From an uncultured Pseudomonadota bacterium (lineage in GTDB: Bacteria > Pseudomonadota > Gammaproteobacteria > Methylococcales > Methylomonadaceae), in the NCBI GenBank assembly GCA_903902945.1, contig CAIUWU010000049.1:1-13433 (forward strand): a stretch of DNA of 13,433 bases, read 5' to 3'. The first letter of the stretch is position 1, and every line of letters starts with the position of its first letter. A program made the translations under genes and the position numbers. Below are positions 1 to 6,924 of this stretch, piece after piece. The notes under the pieces are model-generated. The model worked only from the letters and a program-made list of their open reading frames with translations. It was not told where the DNA came from and searched no databases.

Positions 1-228
1 CAAGCGTGCGGTATTGGCATTAGCCGTTTTGGGGTTGCCGCTACCTTTATCCTGATCAACGTTTTCCCAACGATAGTTGAGGTCGGCTTTCACCGCACCG
101 TTATTGCCGTAATGGTAAAAATTCAAGGCATCTTCAATATCTTTAGTGACATCAGCGTGAGCCTGACTAGCGATTAAAGACAAAGACGCTAATAGCGCGG
201 AAGGTAAAGTAGTAGAAATTCTTGACAT
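1..228 (-). CDS. Outer-membrane porin, alginate-export-like beta-barrel (N-terminal 76 codons only)
   Basis: Not among long ORFs because it runs off the left edge, but the frame is open for all 76 codons. The start is ATG at 228-226, preceded by GAGGA with a 4-base gap. Residues 1-25 form a signal peptide (basic start, hydrophobic core, ending AHA). The mature start continues with ALNFYHYGNNGAVKADLNYR and then a WENVDQD stretch. Alternating polar/aromatic residues of this type are typical of the first strand of alginate-export or nitrate-cluster porins. It lies 26 bp behind the ABC ATPase gene in the same direction, so it is probably the last member of the nrt operon. The likely role is letting nitrate cross the outer membrane. 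The porin call is by resemblance and the nitrate role is inference. Confidence 0.65.
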   Translation of the reverse strand, partial: MSRISTTLPSALLASLSLIASQAHADVTKDIEDALNFYHYGNNGAVKADLNYRWENVDQDKGSGNPKTANANTARL

Positions 229-254
229 AAAGTCCTCGCAGCCAATCAGGTAAA

Positions 255-2012
255 TTAATGAGTGTGATCACATTCCGACAGAAAGCTCAGCAGGCTTTCC
301 CGGTAACGGTAATAGTCTGGGTGTTCCAACAACGCCTTACGACTACGCGGACGAGGTAAGTCGATTGCTTGAATTTTGCCGATTCTGGCGTGCGGCCCGT
401 TGGTCATCATCACCACCCGGTCGGCCAGCAAAATTGCTTCATCGACATCATGAGTTACCACGATGGCTGTCACCTGAGTCCGTTGCCAGACTTCCATCAG
501 CACTTCTTGTAACTCCCAGCGAGTCAGGGAATCTAACATCCCAAATGGTTCGTCGAGCAGTAACAGCTTAGGTGACAGCGCAAAAGCGCGGGCAATCCCG
601 ACCCGCTGCCGCATACCGTTGGACATATCGGCGGCTTTCTTGAACATGGCAGCGGCCAGACCGACCCGGGTCAAATAGTATTCGACGATGTCTTCGCGCT
701 CTTCCTGAGAGGCATGTGGATAAACTTTATCGACACCGAGCATGACGTTATCGAAAGCAGTCAGCCAGGGAAACAGACTGGGGGCCTGAAACACCACACC
801 ACGATCCGGGCCGGCACCGTCGATTTCACGGTTATCGAGAATGATCCCGCCTTCAGAAATACTGTTAAGTCCGGCGGTCATCGACAGCACCGTGGATTTA
901 CCGCAGCCGGAGTGGCCAATAATTGAAATGAATTCGCCTTTCTTCACTTTCAAATCAAAGCCATCGACTACTTTGACGCTGCTATTGCCATCCGGCGTTG
1001 GGTAGATTTTCGAGAGTTGGGCAAATTCTAAATAGCGCGGTTTACCTAAATCATTGGGGTTAGGTTTAAGCGCAGAAGTATCCAGTTTCCAGTCATTGCT
1101 GGTATTGGGTCTAACCGCCGGCAAATGCAGTTGATCACCGGTCGATTGCGAATGATTGGCCTGGCCCAGGTCCATTAAATAGCGGGTAATTTCAGCCCTT
1201 AATCGTTTAAATTCAGAATCATGGTTAAGCGCGGTGCGATCACGAGGACGCGGCAGAGCAATGTCGAACTCCGTGCCTAAGCAAGCATCGGGGCCGGGTT
1301 TAAGCGGTATCACCCGATCAGCCATGTAGATGGCTTCATCGACATCGTTGGTGATTAAAATCACGGTTTTCTTATCTTGCTCCCAGATTTGCAAAATTTC
1401 ATCTTGCAAGTTGCCCCGGGTCAAAGCGTCCAAAGCGCTTAACGGTTCGTCCAATAACAAAATGTCGGGATTAGCCGCCAAAGCTCTCGCCACATTGACC
1501 CGTTGCCGCATTCCGCCAGACAGTTCGCTAGGTTTTTTGTGCATAGCGCTACCCAAGTTCACCATCCGTACATATTTCTCGGTATGGGCATGACGTTGTT
1601 CAGGACTCCAGTGTTTAAAAATGGCATCGACCGCCAATGCTACGTTGTCATAAACACTTAACCAGGGCATCAAGGAATAATTCTGAAACGCCACTCCCCG
1701 ATCAGGACCGGGGCCGGTAATGGTGTCGCCATTTTTTAATAACTGGCCGTTATCAGGACTAATTAAGCCGGCAATCATTGATAACAAGGTGGTTTTGCCG
1801 CTACCGGAAAAACCGACAATCGCGATGAATTCACCTGGGCGAATGTGGAGATTGATGTCTTTTAAAATCGAGGTTTTTGATTTGCCTTCGCCATACGATT
1901 TACAAACAGCGTTTAATTCCAATAAGGGTTTAGAACCATCGTTAGCGGGTTTGATAGCAGCAGTTGATTTGGGCATGGCGGACTCAAAGGTTTTTGGGAT
2001 AACAGCATTCAT
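255..2012 (-). CDS. nrtC: Nitrate ABC transporter ATPase, two fused nucleotide-binding domains
   Basis: A 585-residue cytoplasmic ATPase made of two complete ABC domains joined by a linker of about 70 residues. Domain 1 has Walker A GFSGSGKTT (67-75), Q-loop Gln110, signature LSGGM (164-168), Walker B ILLLDEP (184-190) and Asn222 at the switch-histidine position. Domain 2 has Walker A GHSGCGKST (366-374), Gln409, signature MSNGM (463-467), LLLLDEP (483-489) and switch His521. Both resemble NrtC/NrtD/TauB-type importers of nitrate, sulfonate or bicarbonate. Cyanobacterial NrtC instead carries an NrtA-like C-terminus and NrtD is a separate ATPase, so this protein replaces the NrtC/NrtD pair by fusion. 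The symbol is approximate. I chose the ATG at 2012 because GAGGA lies 7 bases upstream. An in-frame start at 2096 would add 28 cysteine-rich residues that overlap nrtB. The gap to the nrtB stop is 10 bp. Confidence 0.88.
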   Translation of the reverse strand: MNAVIPKTFESAMPKSTAAIKPANDGSKPLLELNAVCKSYGEGKSKTSILKDINLHIRPGEFIAIVGFSGSGKTTLLSMIAGLISPDNGQLLKNGDTITGPGPDRGVAFQNYSLMPWLSVYDNVALAVDAIFKHWSPEQRHAHTEKYVRMVNLGSAMHKKPSELSGGMRQRVNVARALAANPDILLLDEPLSALDALTRGNLQDEILQIWEQDKKTVILITNDVDEAIYMADRVIPLKPGPDACLGTEFDIALPRPRDRTALNHDSEFKRLRAEITRYLMDLGQANHSQSTGDQLHLPAVRPNTSNDWKLDTSALKPNPNDLGKPRYLEFAQLSKIYPTPDGNSSVKVVDGFDLKVKKGEFISIIGHSGCGKSTVLSMTAGLNSISEGGIILDNREIDGAGPDRGVVFQAPSLFPWLTAFDNVMLGVDKVYPHASQEEREDIVEYYLTRVGLAAAMFKKAADMSNGMRQRVGIARAFALSPKLLLLDEPFGMLDSLTRWELQEVLMEVWQRTQVTAIVVTHDVDEAILLADRVVMMTNGPHARIGKIQAIDLPRPRSRKALLEHPDYYRYRESLLSFLSECDHTH

Positions 2013-2022
2013 GATGTTGTCC

Positions 2023-3036
2023 TCAAAGTTTTTGGAACGAAAACAGGTTTTGCAGCGAATGCATGATCCGGTCCAACATGAAGCCAATAATGCCAATGGT
2101 AAACACCGCCACCATGATCCGGCTTAGCGAATTGGAACTGCCGTTTTGAAATTCATCCCAGACAAATTTGCCGAGGCCAGGATTTTGCGCCAGCATTTCA
2201 GCGGCAATTAACACCATCCAGCCGACGCCTAGCGATAAGCGCATGCCGGTAAAGATATAAGGCAATGCCGAAGGCAAAATGATGCGTTTGATCTGGGTGG
2301 ACCAGTCCAGTCTTAACACCTTGCCGACATTGACCAGATCACGATCAATTGATGACACGCCAACTGCGGTGTTAATTAAAGTCGGCCATAAAGAACATAA
2401 AGTGACGGTAATCGCTGAGGTCACAAAAGATTTGGCAAACCAGGCATCATCACCACTGACATAAACAGCGCTAACCACCAAGGTGACAATCGGCAACCAG
2501 GCTAATGGCGATACCGGCTTGAAAATTTGAATCAGTGGATTAAATGCGGTATTCAACACCGGACTCATGCCACACAGCAGACCCAGCGGCACTGCAATCA
2601 GACTGGCGATCACAAAGCCGGCAAACACAGTGCGTAGGCTGGTGAAAATTTGATCCAGATAAGTCGGTTTACCGGTATAGGGCCTGAGTTTGATGTCAGC
2701 TTTAGGATCCTCGGCGAGCTTTTCCTTGTTGCGCAATTCCTGACGTTGATAAAACTCAGCCATTTTGGCTTTTTCAGCATAGTGCTCAGACACTAAACCG
2801 CTTACTTCATGCCAAACCGCAACAGGGCCCGGGATTGCGCCCAAGCTGGTGTGAATTTGTGCGGCAGTCACGCTCCAAAAACCTAGAAAAACCAGCATTG
2901 CCAATATCGGTACGCCCATAATCAAACTTAATTGGCGTAATTGTTGTTGTGGATTTTCACCGGCCGCGATTCTGGCTAAGGGTACAAACCAGGTCAAACC
3001 CGTCAGGGTGAAGAATTTAATCAACTTGTTATTCAT
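2023..3036 (-). CDS. nrtB: Nitrate ABC transporter permease
   Basis: Inner-membrane subunit of the nitrate importer, 337 residues. A hydrophobic helix at about 37-57 is followed by a long charged segment at about 60-125 (rich in K, E and Q) that is probably periplasmic. The conserved BPD_transp_1 core then starts near 130. The cytoplasmic coupling loop is visible at about 237-262 (GKVLRLDWSTQIKRIILPSA, then LPYIF), where the ATPase docks. Cyanobacterial NrtB is about 275-280 residues, and the extra length here lies in the N-terminal helix and charged segment. Its position between the binding protein and the ATPase, with 10 bp to the next gene, fixes its role. Nitrate as substrate is inferred from the neighbours, since the permease family also serves sulfonates, taurine and bicarbonate. 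Confidence 0.9.
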   Translation of the reverse strand: MNNKLIKFFTLTGLTWFVPLARIAAGENPQQQLRQLSLIMGVPILAMLVFLGFWSVTAAQIHTSLGAIPGPVAVWHEVSGLVSEHYAEKAKMAEFYQRQELRNKEKLAEDPKADIKLRPYTGKPTYLDQIFTSLRTVFAGFVIASLIAVPLGLLCGMSPVLNTAFNPLIQIFKPVSPLAWLPIVTLVVSAVYVSGDDAWFAKSFVTSAITVTLCSLWPTLINTAVGVSSIDRDLVNVGKVLRLDWSTQIKRIILPSALPYIFTGMRLSLGVGWMVLIAAEMLAQNPGLGKFVWDEFQNGSSNSLSRIMVAVFTIGIIGFMLDRIMHSLQNLFSFQKL

Positions 3037-3091
3037 CGTCTTAACCTTTTGATGATTTCAAAAATGGCGTTTACTAATCTGCAAGGCTAAA

Positions 3092-3120
3092 AGGGTGAAA
3101 ATCACGCGCGGCATCACCCT
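3092..3120 (-). promoter_or_regulatory. Intercistronic stem-loop between nrtA and nrtB
   Basis: In the 98-bp gap after nrtA, the transcript can form a 7-bp stem (AGGGTGA with TCACCCT) around a 15-base loop, followed by a short T run. It is too weak in T residues and too long in the loop to be a good terminator. Its place just after the binding-protein gene fits a structure that protects the nrtA message and lowers nrtB expression, as seen in many binding-protein operons. That function is inference. Confidence 0.35.
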
Positions 3121-3134
3121 GTAGCGCTCAGAAC

Positions 3135-4505
3135 TTAGTCAACGATTTTGCCGCCAGATACGGTTTGCTTGGCTTTTAAGCCAATCGGGAATTTGGCCAG
3201 ATAATCGTTGGGTTTGTTGGCATCGAAACTGATTTTGTCGATGAAGAAGTTTTGCGAAGGCTTAATGCTGGTATCGGCTGGGAAATCCTCGGCTTTGGCT
3301 TTGCCTTCGGCAACCAGTTCTTTGGCTGCGGCCAGATAAATGTCGGGACGATAGACTTTTTTGGCGGTTTCCATGTACCAGCCATCCGGTTTGAATTCAT
3401 TAATTTCGCCCCAGCGACGCATCTGAGTTAAGTACCAAATCGCACTGCTGTAACTGGGCACACTGGCGCCATGACGGAAAAAGGTATTGAAATCCGGTAA
3501 TGAGCGTTTGTCGCCTTTTTCATATTCAAAGGTGCCGTTCATGCTGTTGGCCAATACCTCGTAATCGGCACCGACATATTGTTTTTGCGATAGCATTTCG
3601 ATGGCTTCTTTACGATTTTTGTTGTTTTCCGCATCCAGCCACATCGAAGCCCGGATCAGCGCTTTGACAACCGCCAGATGGGTATTGGGATATTTATCCG
3701 CCCAAGCCTTGGTGACGCCGAATACTTTTTCCGGGGTGTCTTTCCATAATTCATCATCGGTAATCACCGGCACACCGATGTTCTTGAATACCGCCTGTTG
3801 ATTCCAGGGCTCGCCGACGCAGTAGCCATAGATGGTGCCTGATTCCAGGGTTGCCGGCATTTGCGGCGGCGGAGTCACCGACAACAGCGCATCGGCATTG
3901 ATTTGACCCGTGGTGTCTTGTGGTGGCGCATAAAACCCGGGATTGATACCGCCAGCCGCTAACCAATAACGCAACTTCAAGTTATGAGTGCCGACTGGGA
4001 AAGTCATGGCCATGTTAAACGGCTTACCTTCCGCTTTATATTTATCAACCACCGGTTTCAGAGCATCGGCTTTGATTGGATGCACCGGTTTACCGCCTTC
4101 CATCGGCAGATTGGCTTTCATTTGTTTCCAGATATCGTTGGAAACAGTGATCGCACTGCCGTTATAGCCCATGCTGAAGGCGGTAATGATATCGGCTTTG
4201 TTGCCGTAGCCGATACTGGCGCCTAAAGGTGCCGGCGCCAGCATGTGGGATCCGTCCAGTTCACCGTTGACCACCCGATCCATGACCACTTTCCAGTTAG
4301 CCTGGGCTTCGAGTTGTACAAACACGCCTTCTTCTTCAAAAAAGCCTTTTTCGGCTGCAACCGCCAGCGGCGCCATATCGGTCAGCTTGATAAAGCCAAA
4401 TTTCAAATCTTCTTTTTCCGGTTTGCCGCCGGCCAGGCCGGTGGCTGAAAAACTTAATGCGGCTGTGGCAACAACGGCCAGAATATTGGGTTTGCTGAGT
4501 TTCAT
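3135..4505 (-). CDS. nrtA: Nitrate/nitrite-binding periplasmic protein of the ABC importer
   Basis: A 456-residue substrate-binding protein of the CmpA/NrtA family. A Sec signal occupies about residues 1-25 (MKLSKPNILAVVATAALSFS, ending near GLA-GG). There is no lipobox cysteine, so it should be free in the periplasm, unlike cyanobacterial NrtA lipoproteins. Family hallmarks are FIKLTDMAPLAVAAEKGFF (37-55), LEAQANWKVVMDRV with Trp71, LDGSHMLAPAPL (83-94), VGEPWNQQAVF (230-240) and TPEKVFGV with Lys260. Trp71 and Lys260 are likely counterparts of the ligand-binding Trp and Lys known in NrtA, judged without an alignment. The start at 4505 has AGGA 8 bases upstream. It is the first gene of the nrt operon, behind a sigma-54 promoter and an attenuator leader. 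NasS sensors are relatives that lack a signal peptide; the clear signal here argues for the transporter subunit. Confidence 0.92.
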   Translation of the reverse strand: MKLSKPNILAVVATAALSFSATGLAGGKPEKEDLKFGFIKLTDMAPLAVAAEKGFFEEEGVFVQLEAQANWKVVMDRVVNGELDGSHMLAPAPLGASIGYGNKADIITAFSMGYNGSAITVSNDIWKQMKANLPMEGGKPVHPIKADALKPVVDKYKAEGKPFNMAMTFPVGTHNLKLRYWLAAGGINPGFYAPPQDTTGQINADALLSVTPPPQMPATLESGTIYGYCVGEPWNQQAVFKNIGVPVITDDELWKDTPEKVFGVTKAWADKYPNTHLAVVKALIRASMWLDAENNKNRKEAIEMLSQKQYVGADYEVLANSMNGTFEYEKGDKRSLPDFNTFFRHGASVPSYSSAIWYLTQMRRWGEINEFKPDGWYMETAKKVYRPDIYLAAAKELVAEGKAKAEDFPADTSIKPSQNFFIDKISFDANKPNDYLAKFPIGLKAKQTVSGGKIVD

Positions 4506-4532
4506 AGTCAGATCCTAAAAGCTGCAGATAAT

Positions 4533-4581
4533 AAAAAAGGCGTCTTCGTGGCACGGCTGACAGCCATGCACGAAAGACGCC
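4533..4581 (-). terminator. Intrinsic terminator (attenuator) in the nrtA leader
   Basis: On the transcript, GGCGTC-TTTCGTG pairs with CACGAA-GACGCC with one bulge. The helix continues through CATGGCT/AGCCGTG to a tiny loop, and is followed by six U. It lies 28 bases before the nrtA start codon, inside the 5' leader and not at a gene end, so it can only act as an attenuator. Confidence 0.88.
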
Positions 4582-4633
4582 TTCGTCTGGTTTGCTCATC
4601 GGTGAGCGATAATTTGGATCCCTGCGTCGGGAT
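4575..4633 (-). promoter_or_regulatory. Putative ANTAR-binding hairpins of the nrtA leader
   Basis: Reading with transcription, three short hairpins with six-base loops follow the predicted start site. At 4633-4618, ATCCC and GGGAT close loop GACGCA. At 4607-4594, GCTC and GAGC close loop ACCGAT. At 4588-4575, AGAC and GTCT close loop GAAGGC. Known ANTAR RNA targets are two adjacent hairpins with hexanucleotide loops having A at position 1 and G at position 4, the second overlapping a terminator. The middle loop matches both positions; the other two have G at 1 and G at 4. The last hairpin uses the terminator's left arm, so the two structures exclude each other. Binding by the neighbouring NasT is inference. 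Confidence 0.65.
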
Positions 4634-4646
4634 TCAGTCTTAGTTA

Positions 4647-4662
4647 AGCAAACTTGATGCCA
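4647..4662 (-). promoter_or_regulatory. Sigma-54 (-24/-12) promoter of the nrtABC operon
   Basis: The minus strand reads TGGCATCAAGTTTGCT. It matches the sigma-54 consensus TGGCAC-N5-TTGCW at the invariant GG and GC with correct spacing. The predicted start is near 4635, just before the first leader hairpin. The nirB promoter differs from it at only two central bases. Confidence 0.85.
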
Positions 4663-4773
4663 TTTTCTGATTTATTGGTTAAATAACAGGATTTATTACC
4701 CAAAAACAGCAACATAAAACCAACTCTACCGCCATACTCCCTGTCAGCGATTCTAGCCGGCGATAGGCTTAAC

Positions 4774-4790
4774 AGCACTTGATTGGTGCA
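4774..4790. promoter_or_regulatory. NtrC-type enhancer site upstream of nrtA
   Basis: AGCACTTGATTGGTGCA matches the NtrC palindrome TGCACY-N5-RGTGCA at 11 of 12 defined bases. Its centre lies about 147 bp upstream of the predicted nrtA start site, a normal distance for NtrC. A further half site GGTGCG follows at 4806-4811, 21 bp away in the same orientation. Confidence 0.7.
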
Positions 4791-4814
4791 AAATGCCCGC
4801 AGCATGGTGCGTGG

Positions 4815-5393
4815 TCATTTAAAAAGCGCTGCCATCGCAATCACATTTTTCGCTATTTCTCCCAGCGACAGCTTGCGATCCATCGCCAGTTTCCGCAATG
4901 CGTGATAAGCCTGATCTTCATTAAAGCCTTGCGACTGCATCAGGATCGCCTTGGCTCTATCGATCAGCTTGCGATCTTCCAACTGGTTCTTGGTTTTTTG
5001 CAATTCCTCTTTTAAAGCCTGTTGCTGCCGAAAACGGGCAATTGCAATCTCGATAATCGATTTGATCCGCTTAGGCTCAAAGCCATCGACGATATAGGCA
5101 CTGACCCCCGCCTGAATCACTTTATTGATGGTGTCGGTTTGTTGATCTTCTGAAAACATCACCACCGGCATTGAGTGGTTTTGATTGATGTCGAGAATCA
5201 TGTCAAGGATAGACTGATCCGGCGTGTACAGATTGAGAACCATGACATCGGGTTGCAGGGCTTTGACCACGGCCACCAGATCCAGAGCCTGTGGTTGCAG
5301 GGTTGCGACCTCGAAGCTGTGTAAGCGCAGTTGCCGCTCCAGCAGACGATCTTCATCGAAGCCATCGATAACCAACACTTTCAGCGCCGCCAT
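4815..5393 (-). CDS. nasT: NasT-type ANTAR antiterminator with receiver-like N-terminus
   Basis: A 192-residue cytoplasmic RNA-binding regulator. The N-terminal receiver-like domain (about 4-118) is followed by a short coiled coil (about 119-140) and an ANTAR domain (about 138-190). The ANTAR domain has the conserved pattern DRAKAILMQ, G, AYHALRKLAMD and IAKNVI. The receiver is degenerate: the phosphoacceptor position is Asn54 (VLNLYTP), the usual catalytic Lys is Asp103 (YIVDGF), and only one acidic-pocket Asp remains (Asp10). This fits NasT proteins, which are controlled by NasS binding and not by phosphorylation. I prefer ATG at 5393 because GGAG lies 5 bases upstream; a GTG at 5399 overlaps the narK stop but has no ribosome site. 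It is co-transcribed with narK (2-bp gap) and lies between its two probable RNA targets. No terminator is seen after it. Confidence 0.9.
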   Translation of the reverse strand: MAALKVLVIDGFDEDRLLERQLRLHSFEVATLQPQALDLVAVVKALQPDVMVLNLYTPDQSILDMILDINQNHSMPVVMFSEDQQTDTINKVIQAGVSAYIVDGFEPKRIKSIIEIAIARFRQQQALKEELQKTKNQLEDRKLIDRAKAILMQSQGFNEDQAYHALRKLAMDRKLSLGEIAKNVIAMAALFK

Positions 5394-5395
5394 AT

Positions 5396-6874
5396 TCACT
5401 CCAGCTCAATTTTGATCAGACTGCCGTCCGGCATGATTTGGGTAATGAAATTGCGGGGTTCTTGCAGAAAATAGATCAGGCCCAGCATTAACAGGCAACA
5501 GCCACCGAGCAGGCCGAAAAACAGCATGGGCGTCATGAAAGTCAGAACGATCAGAAAAATGATCGCCCCGGCATTGCCATAAGCGCCGACGATCCCGGCC
5601 ACTTCACCGGTAATCGCCCGCCGAACCAGCGGCACAAACGCGAAAATAGCCCCTTCGGCAGCTTGCATGAACATCGAGCAAATCAAAGTCACAGACACTG
5701 CCAGCGCGATCGACCAGCTCGGCGAAATCAGCGCCATGGCGAAATATCCCAGCGCCAAACCGATAGTAAACAGCGTTAATGATAATTTGCGACCGACCCG
5801 GTCACTCAACCAGCCGCCAAGCGGGCGAGCGATGATATTGGTGACCACAAAACTGGATGCCAACAACCCGGCATCCAGCATCGAAATTTGCTGACTCTGA
5901 CTAAATGTCTGAAAAAAGAACATCGGTAACATCGACAATACCGCCAGCTTGGAGCCAAAGCTGACCAGATAGGCAATCGCCAGAATAAACACCTGACGGT
6001 ACTGATAGTGCTGAATACTGGGTATCGGCTGACTGAGACGCTGACTATTGGTTTTGACCAGCTGCCAAGCGTGTACTAGAAACACCAGCCAGATAGCGAT
6101 ATGCAGCAGTAGTTCCCAGCGCTCATTGAGCAGCGGATAACCGGGACTGGCCAGTTTCCAGGTCAGCAATGACAAGGTTCCATACAGCGGTATCAGGCTA
6201 AGAATATACAAAAACAAATCGGTGACGCTGCTGACTTCCATGCTAGATGACTGTTTGCCTTTGAGGCCGGCCAGCTCGCTAGGCAGGTTTTCGACATTGC
6301 AGTAATAAACAACCGCGTAGATCAGCGCCACCACGCCGGTCAGGGCAATCGCATAGCGCCAGCCATCGGCTTCGCCAAAATAAAATGCCAGACCGGGCAG
6401 AAAAATCGCCGCAAAGGCCGACCCGAAATTACCCCAACCGGCGTATAAACCTTCGGCGGTGCCAATCTGACTGAACGGAAACCAATCACCAATGATCCTG
6501 ACGCCCACCACAAAGCCGGCGCCGATAAAGCCCAGTAAAAAGCGTGCCCAGGCGAGCTCGGCAAAATTGTCGGCCGACGCAAACAAGAAACACGGCACAC
6601 TGCCAATCGCCAGTAAGGCGCTGTAGCTGATTTTGGCCCCATACTTATCGACCACTAAACCAATAATCACCCGCGCCGGAATGGTCAAAGCCACATTCAG
6701 CAACAGAATGATTTCCACTTCGGCATCGGTAATGGCCAGATCCTGCTGAATCAGAATCATCAATGGCGCGTGATTGAACCAGATCACAAAACTGATAAAA
6801 AAAGCCATCCAGCTCATGTGCAGAATTTTGATCTTTCCACGCAAGCTGAATAATTTGAAGGGCGCAAGAGTCAT
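5396..6874 (-). CDS. narK: Nitrate/nitrite transporter, NNP family of the major facilitator superfamily
   Basis: A 492-residue inner-membrane carrier with about 12 hydrophobic helices. The two NNP nitrate-signature segments are visible: AGWGNFGSAFAAIFLPG at about 145-161 and GAYGNAGAIIF at 430-440. TM2 carries IPARVIIG with Arg68, the position of a nitrate-contacting Arg in NarK. MFS motif-A sequences occur at VVDKYGAK (74-81) and WLSDRVGRK (355-363). I chose the ATG at 6874: it has GGAAAG 6 bases upstream, matches the usual family start, and lies about 24 bases after a sigma-54 promoter. A start at 6982 would place that promoter inside the gene. Transport by nitrate/nitrite exchange or proton symport cannot be told from sequence. 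The name narK denotes the family; nasA or nrtP are also used for assimilatory members. Confidence 0.9.
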   Translation of the reverse strand: MTLAPFKLFSLRGKIKILHMSWMAFFISFVIWFNHAPLMILIQQDLAITDAEVEIILLLNVALTIPARVIIGLVVDKYGAKISYSALLAIGSVPCFLFASADNFAELAWARFLLGFIGAGFVVGVRIIGDWFPFSQIGTAEGLYAGWGNFGSAFAAIFLPGLAFYFGEADGWRYAIALTGVVALIYAVVYYCNVENLPSELAGLKGKQSSSMEVSSVTDLFLYILSLIPLYGTLSLLTWKLASPGYPLLNERWELLLHIAIWLVFLVHAWQLVKTNSQRLSQPIPSIQHYQYRQVFILAIAYLVSFGSKLAVLSMLPMFFFQTFSQSQQISMLDAGLLASSFVVTNIIARPLGGWLSDRVGRKLSLTLFTIGLALGYFAMALISPSWSIALAVSVTLICSMFMQAAEGAIFAFVPLVRRAITGEVAGIVGAYGNAGAIIFLIVLTFMTPMLFFGLLGGCCLLMLGLIYFLQEPRNFITQIMPDGSLIKIELE

Positions 6875-6908
6875 GATGCTTTCCAGAAACACAAATGCCT
6901 CTATAGAA

Positions 6909-6924
6909 AGCAAAACCCGGGCCA
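6909..6924 (-). promoter_or_regulatory. Sigma-54 promoter of narK-nasT
   Basis: The minus strand reads TGGCCCGGGTTTTGCT, with the invariant GG and GC correctly spaced and one departure (C for A at position 5 of TGGCAC). The predicted start is near 6898, leaving a leader of about 24 bases before the ATG at 6874 with no room for an attenuator. Confidence 0.65.

Noticed and set aside
2013..2096. 28-residue N-terminal extension of the double ATPase
   Set aside because: Overlaps nrtB, is cysteine-rich and unlike ABC ATPases; the ATG at 2012 has the good ribosome site.
1720..2127. Long plus-strand frames inside nrt genes and nirB (e.g. 135 codons here)
   Set aside because: Antisense or shifted shadows of well-supported genes with no domain or ribosome-site support.
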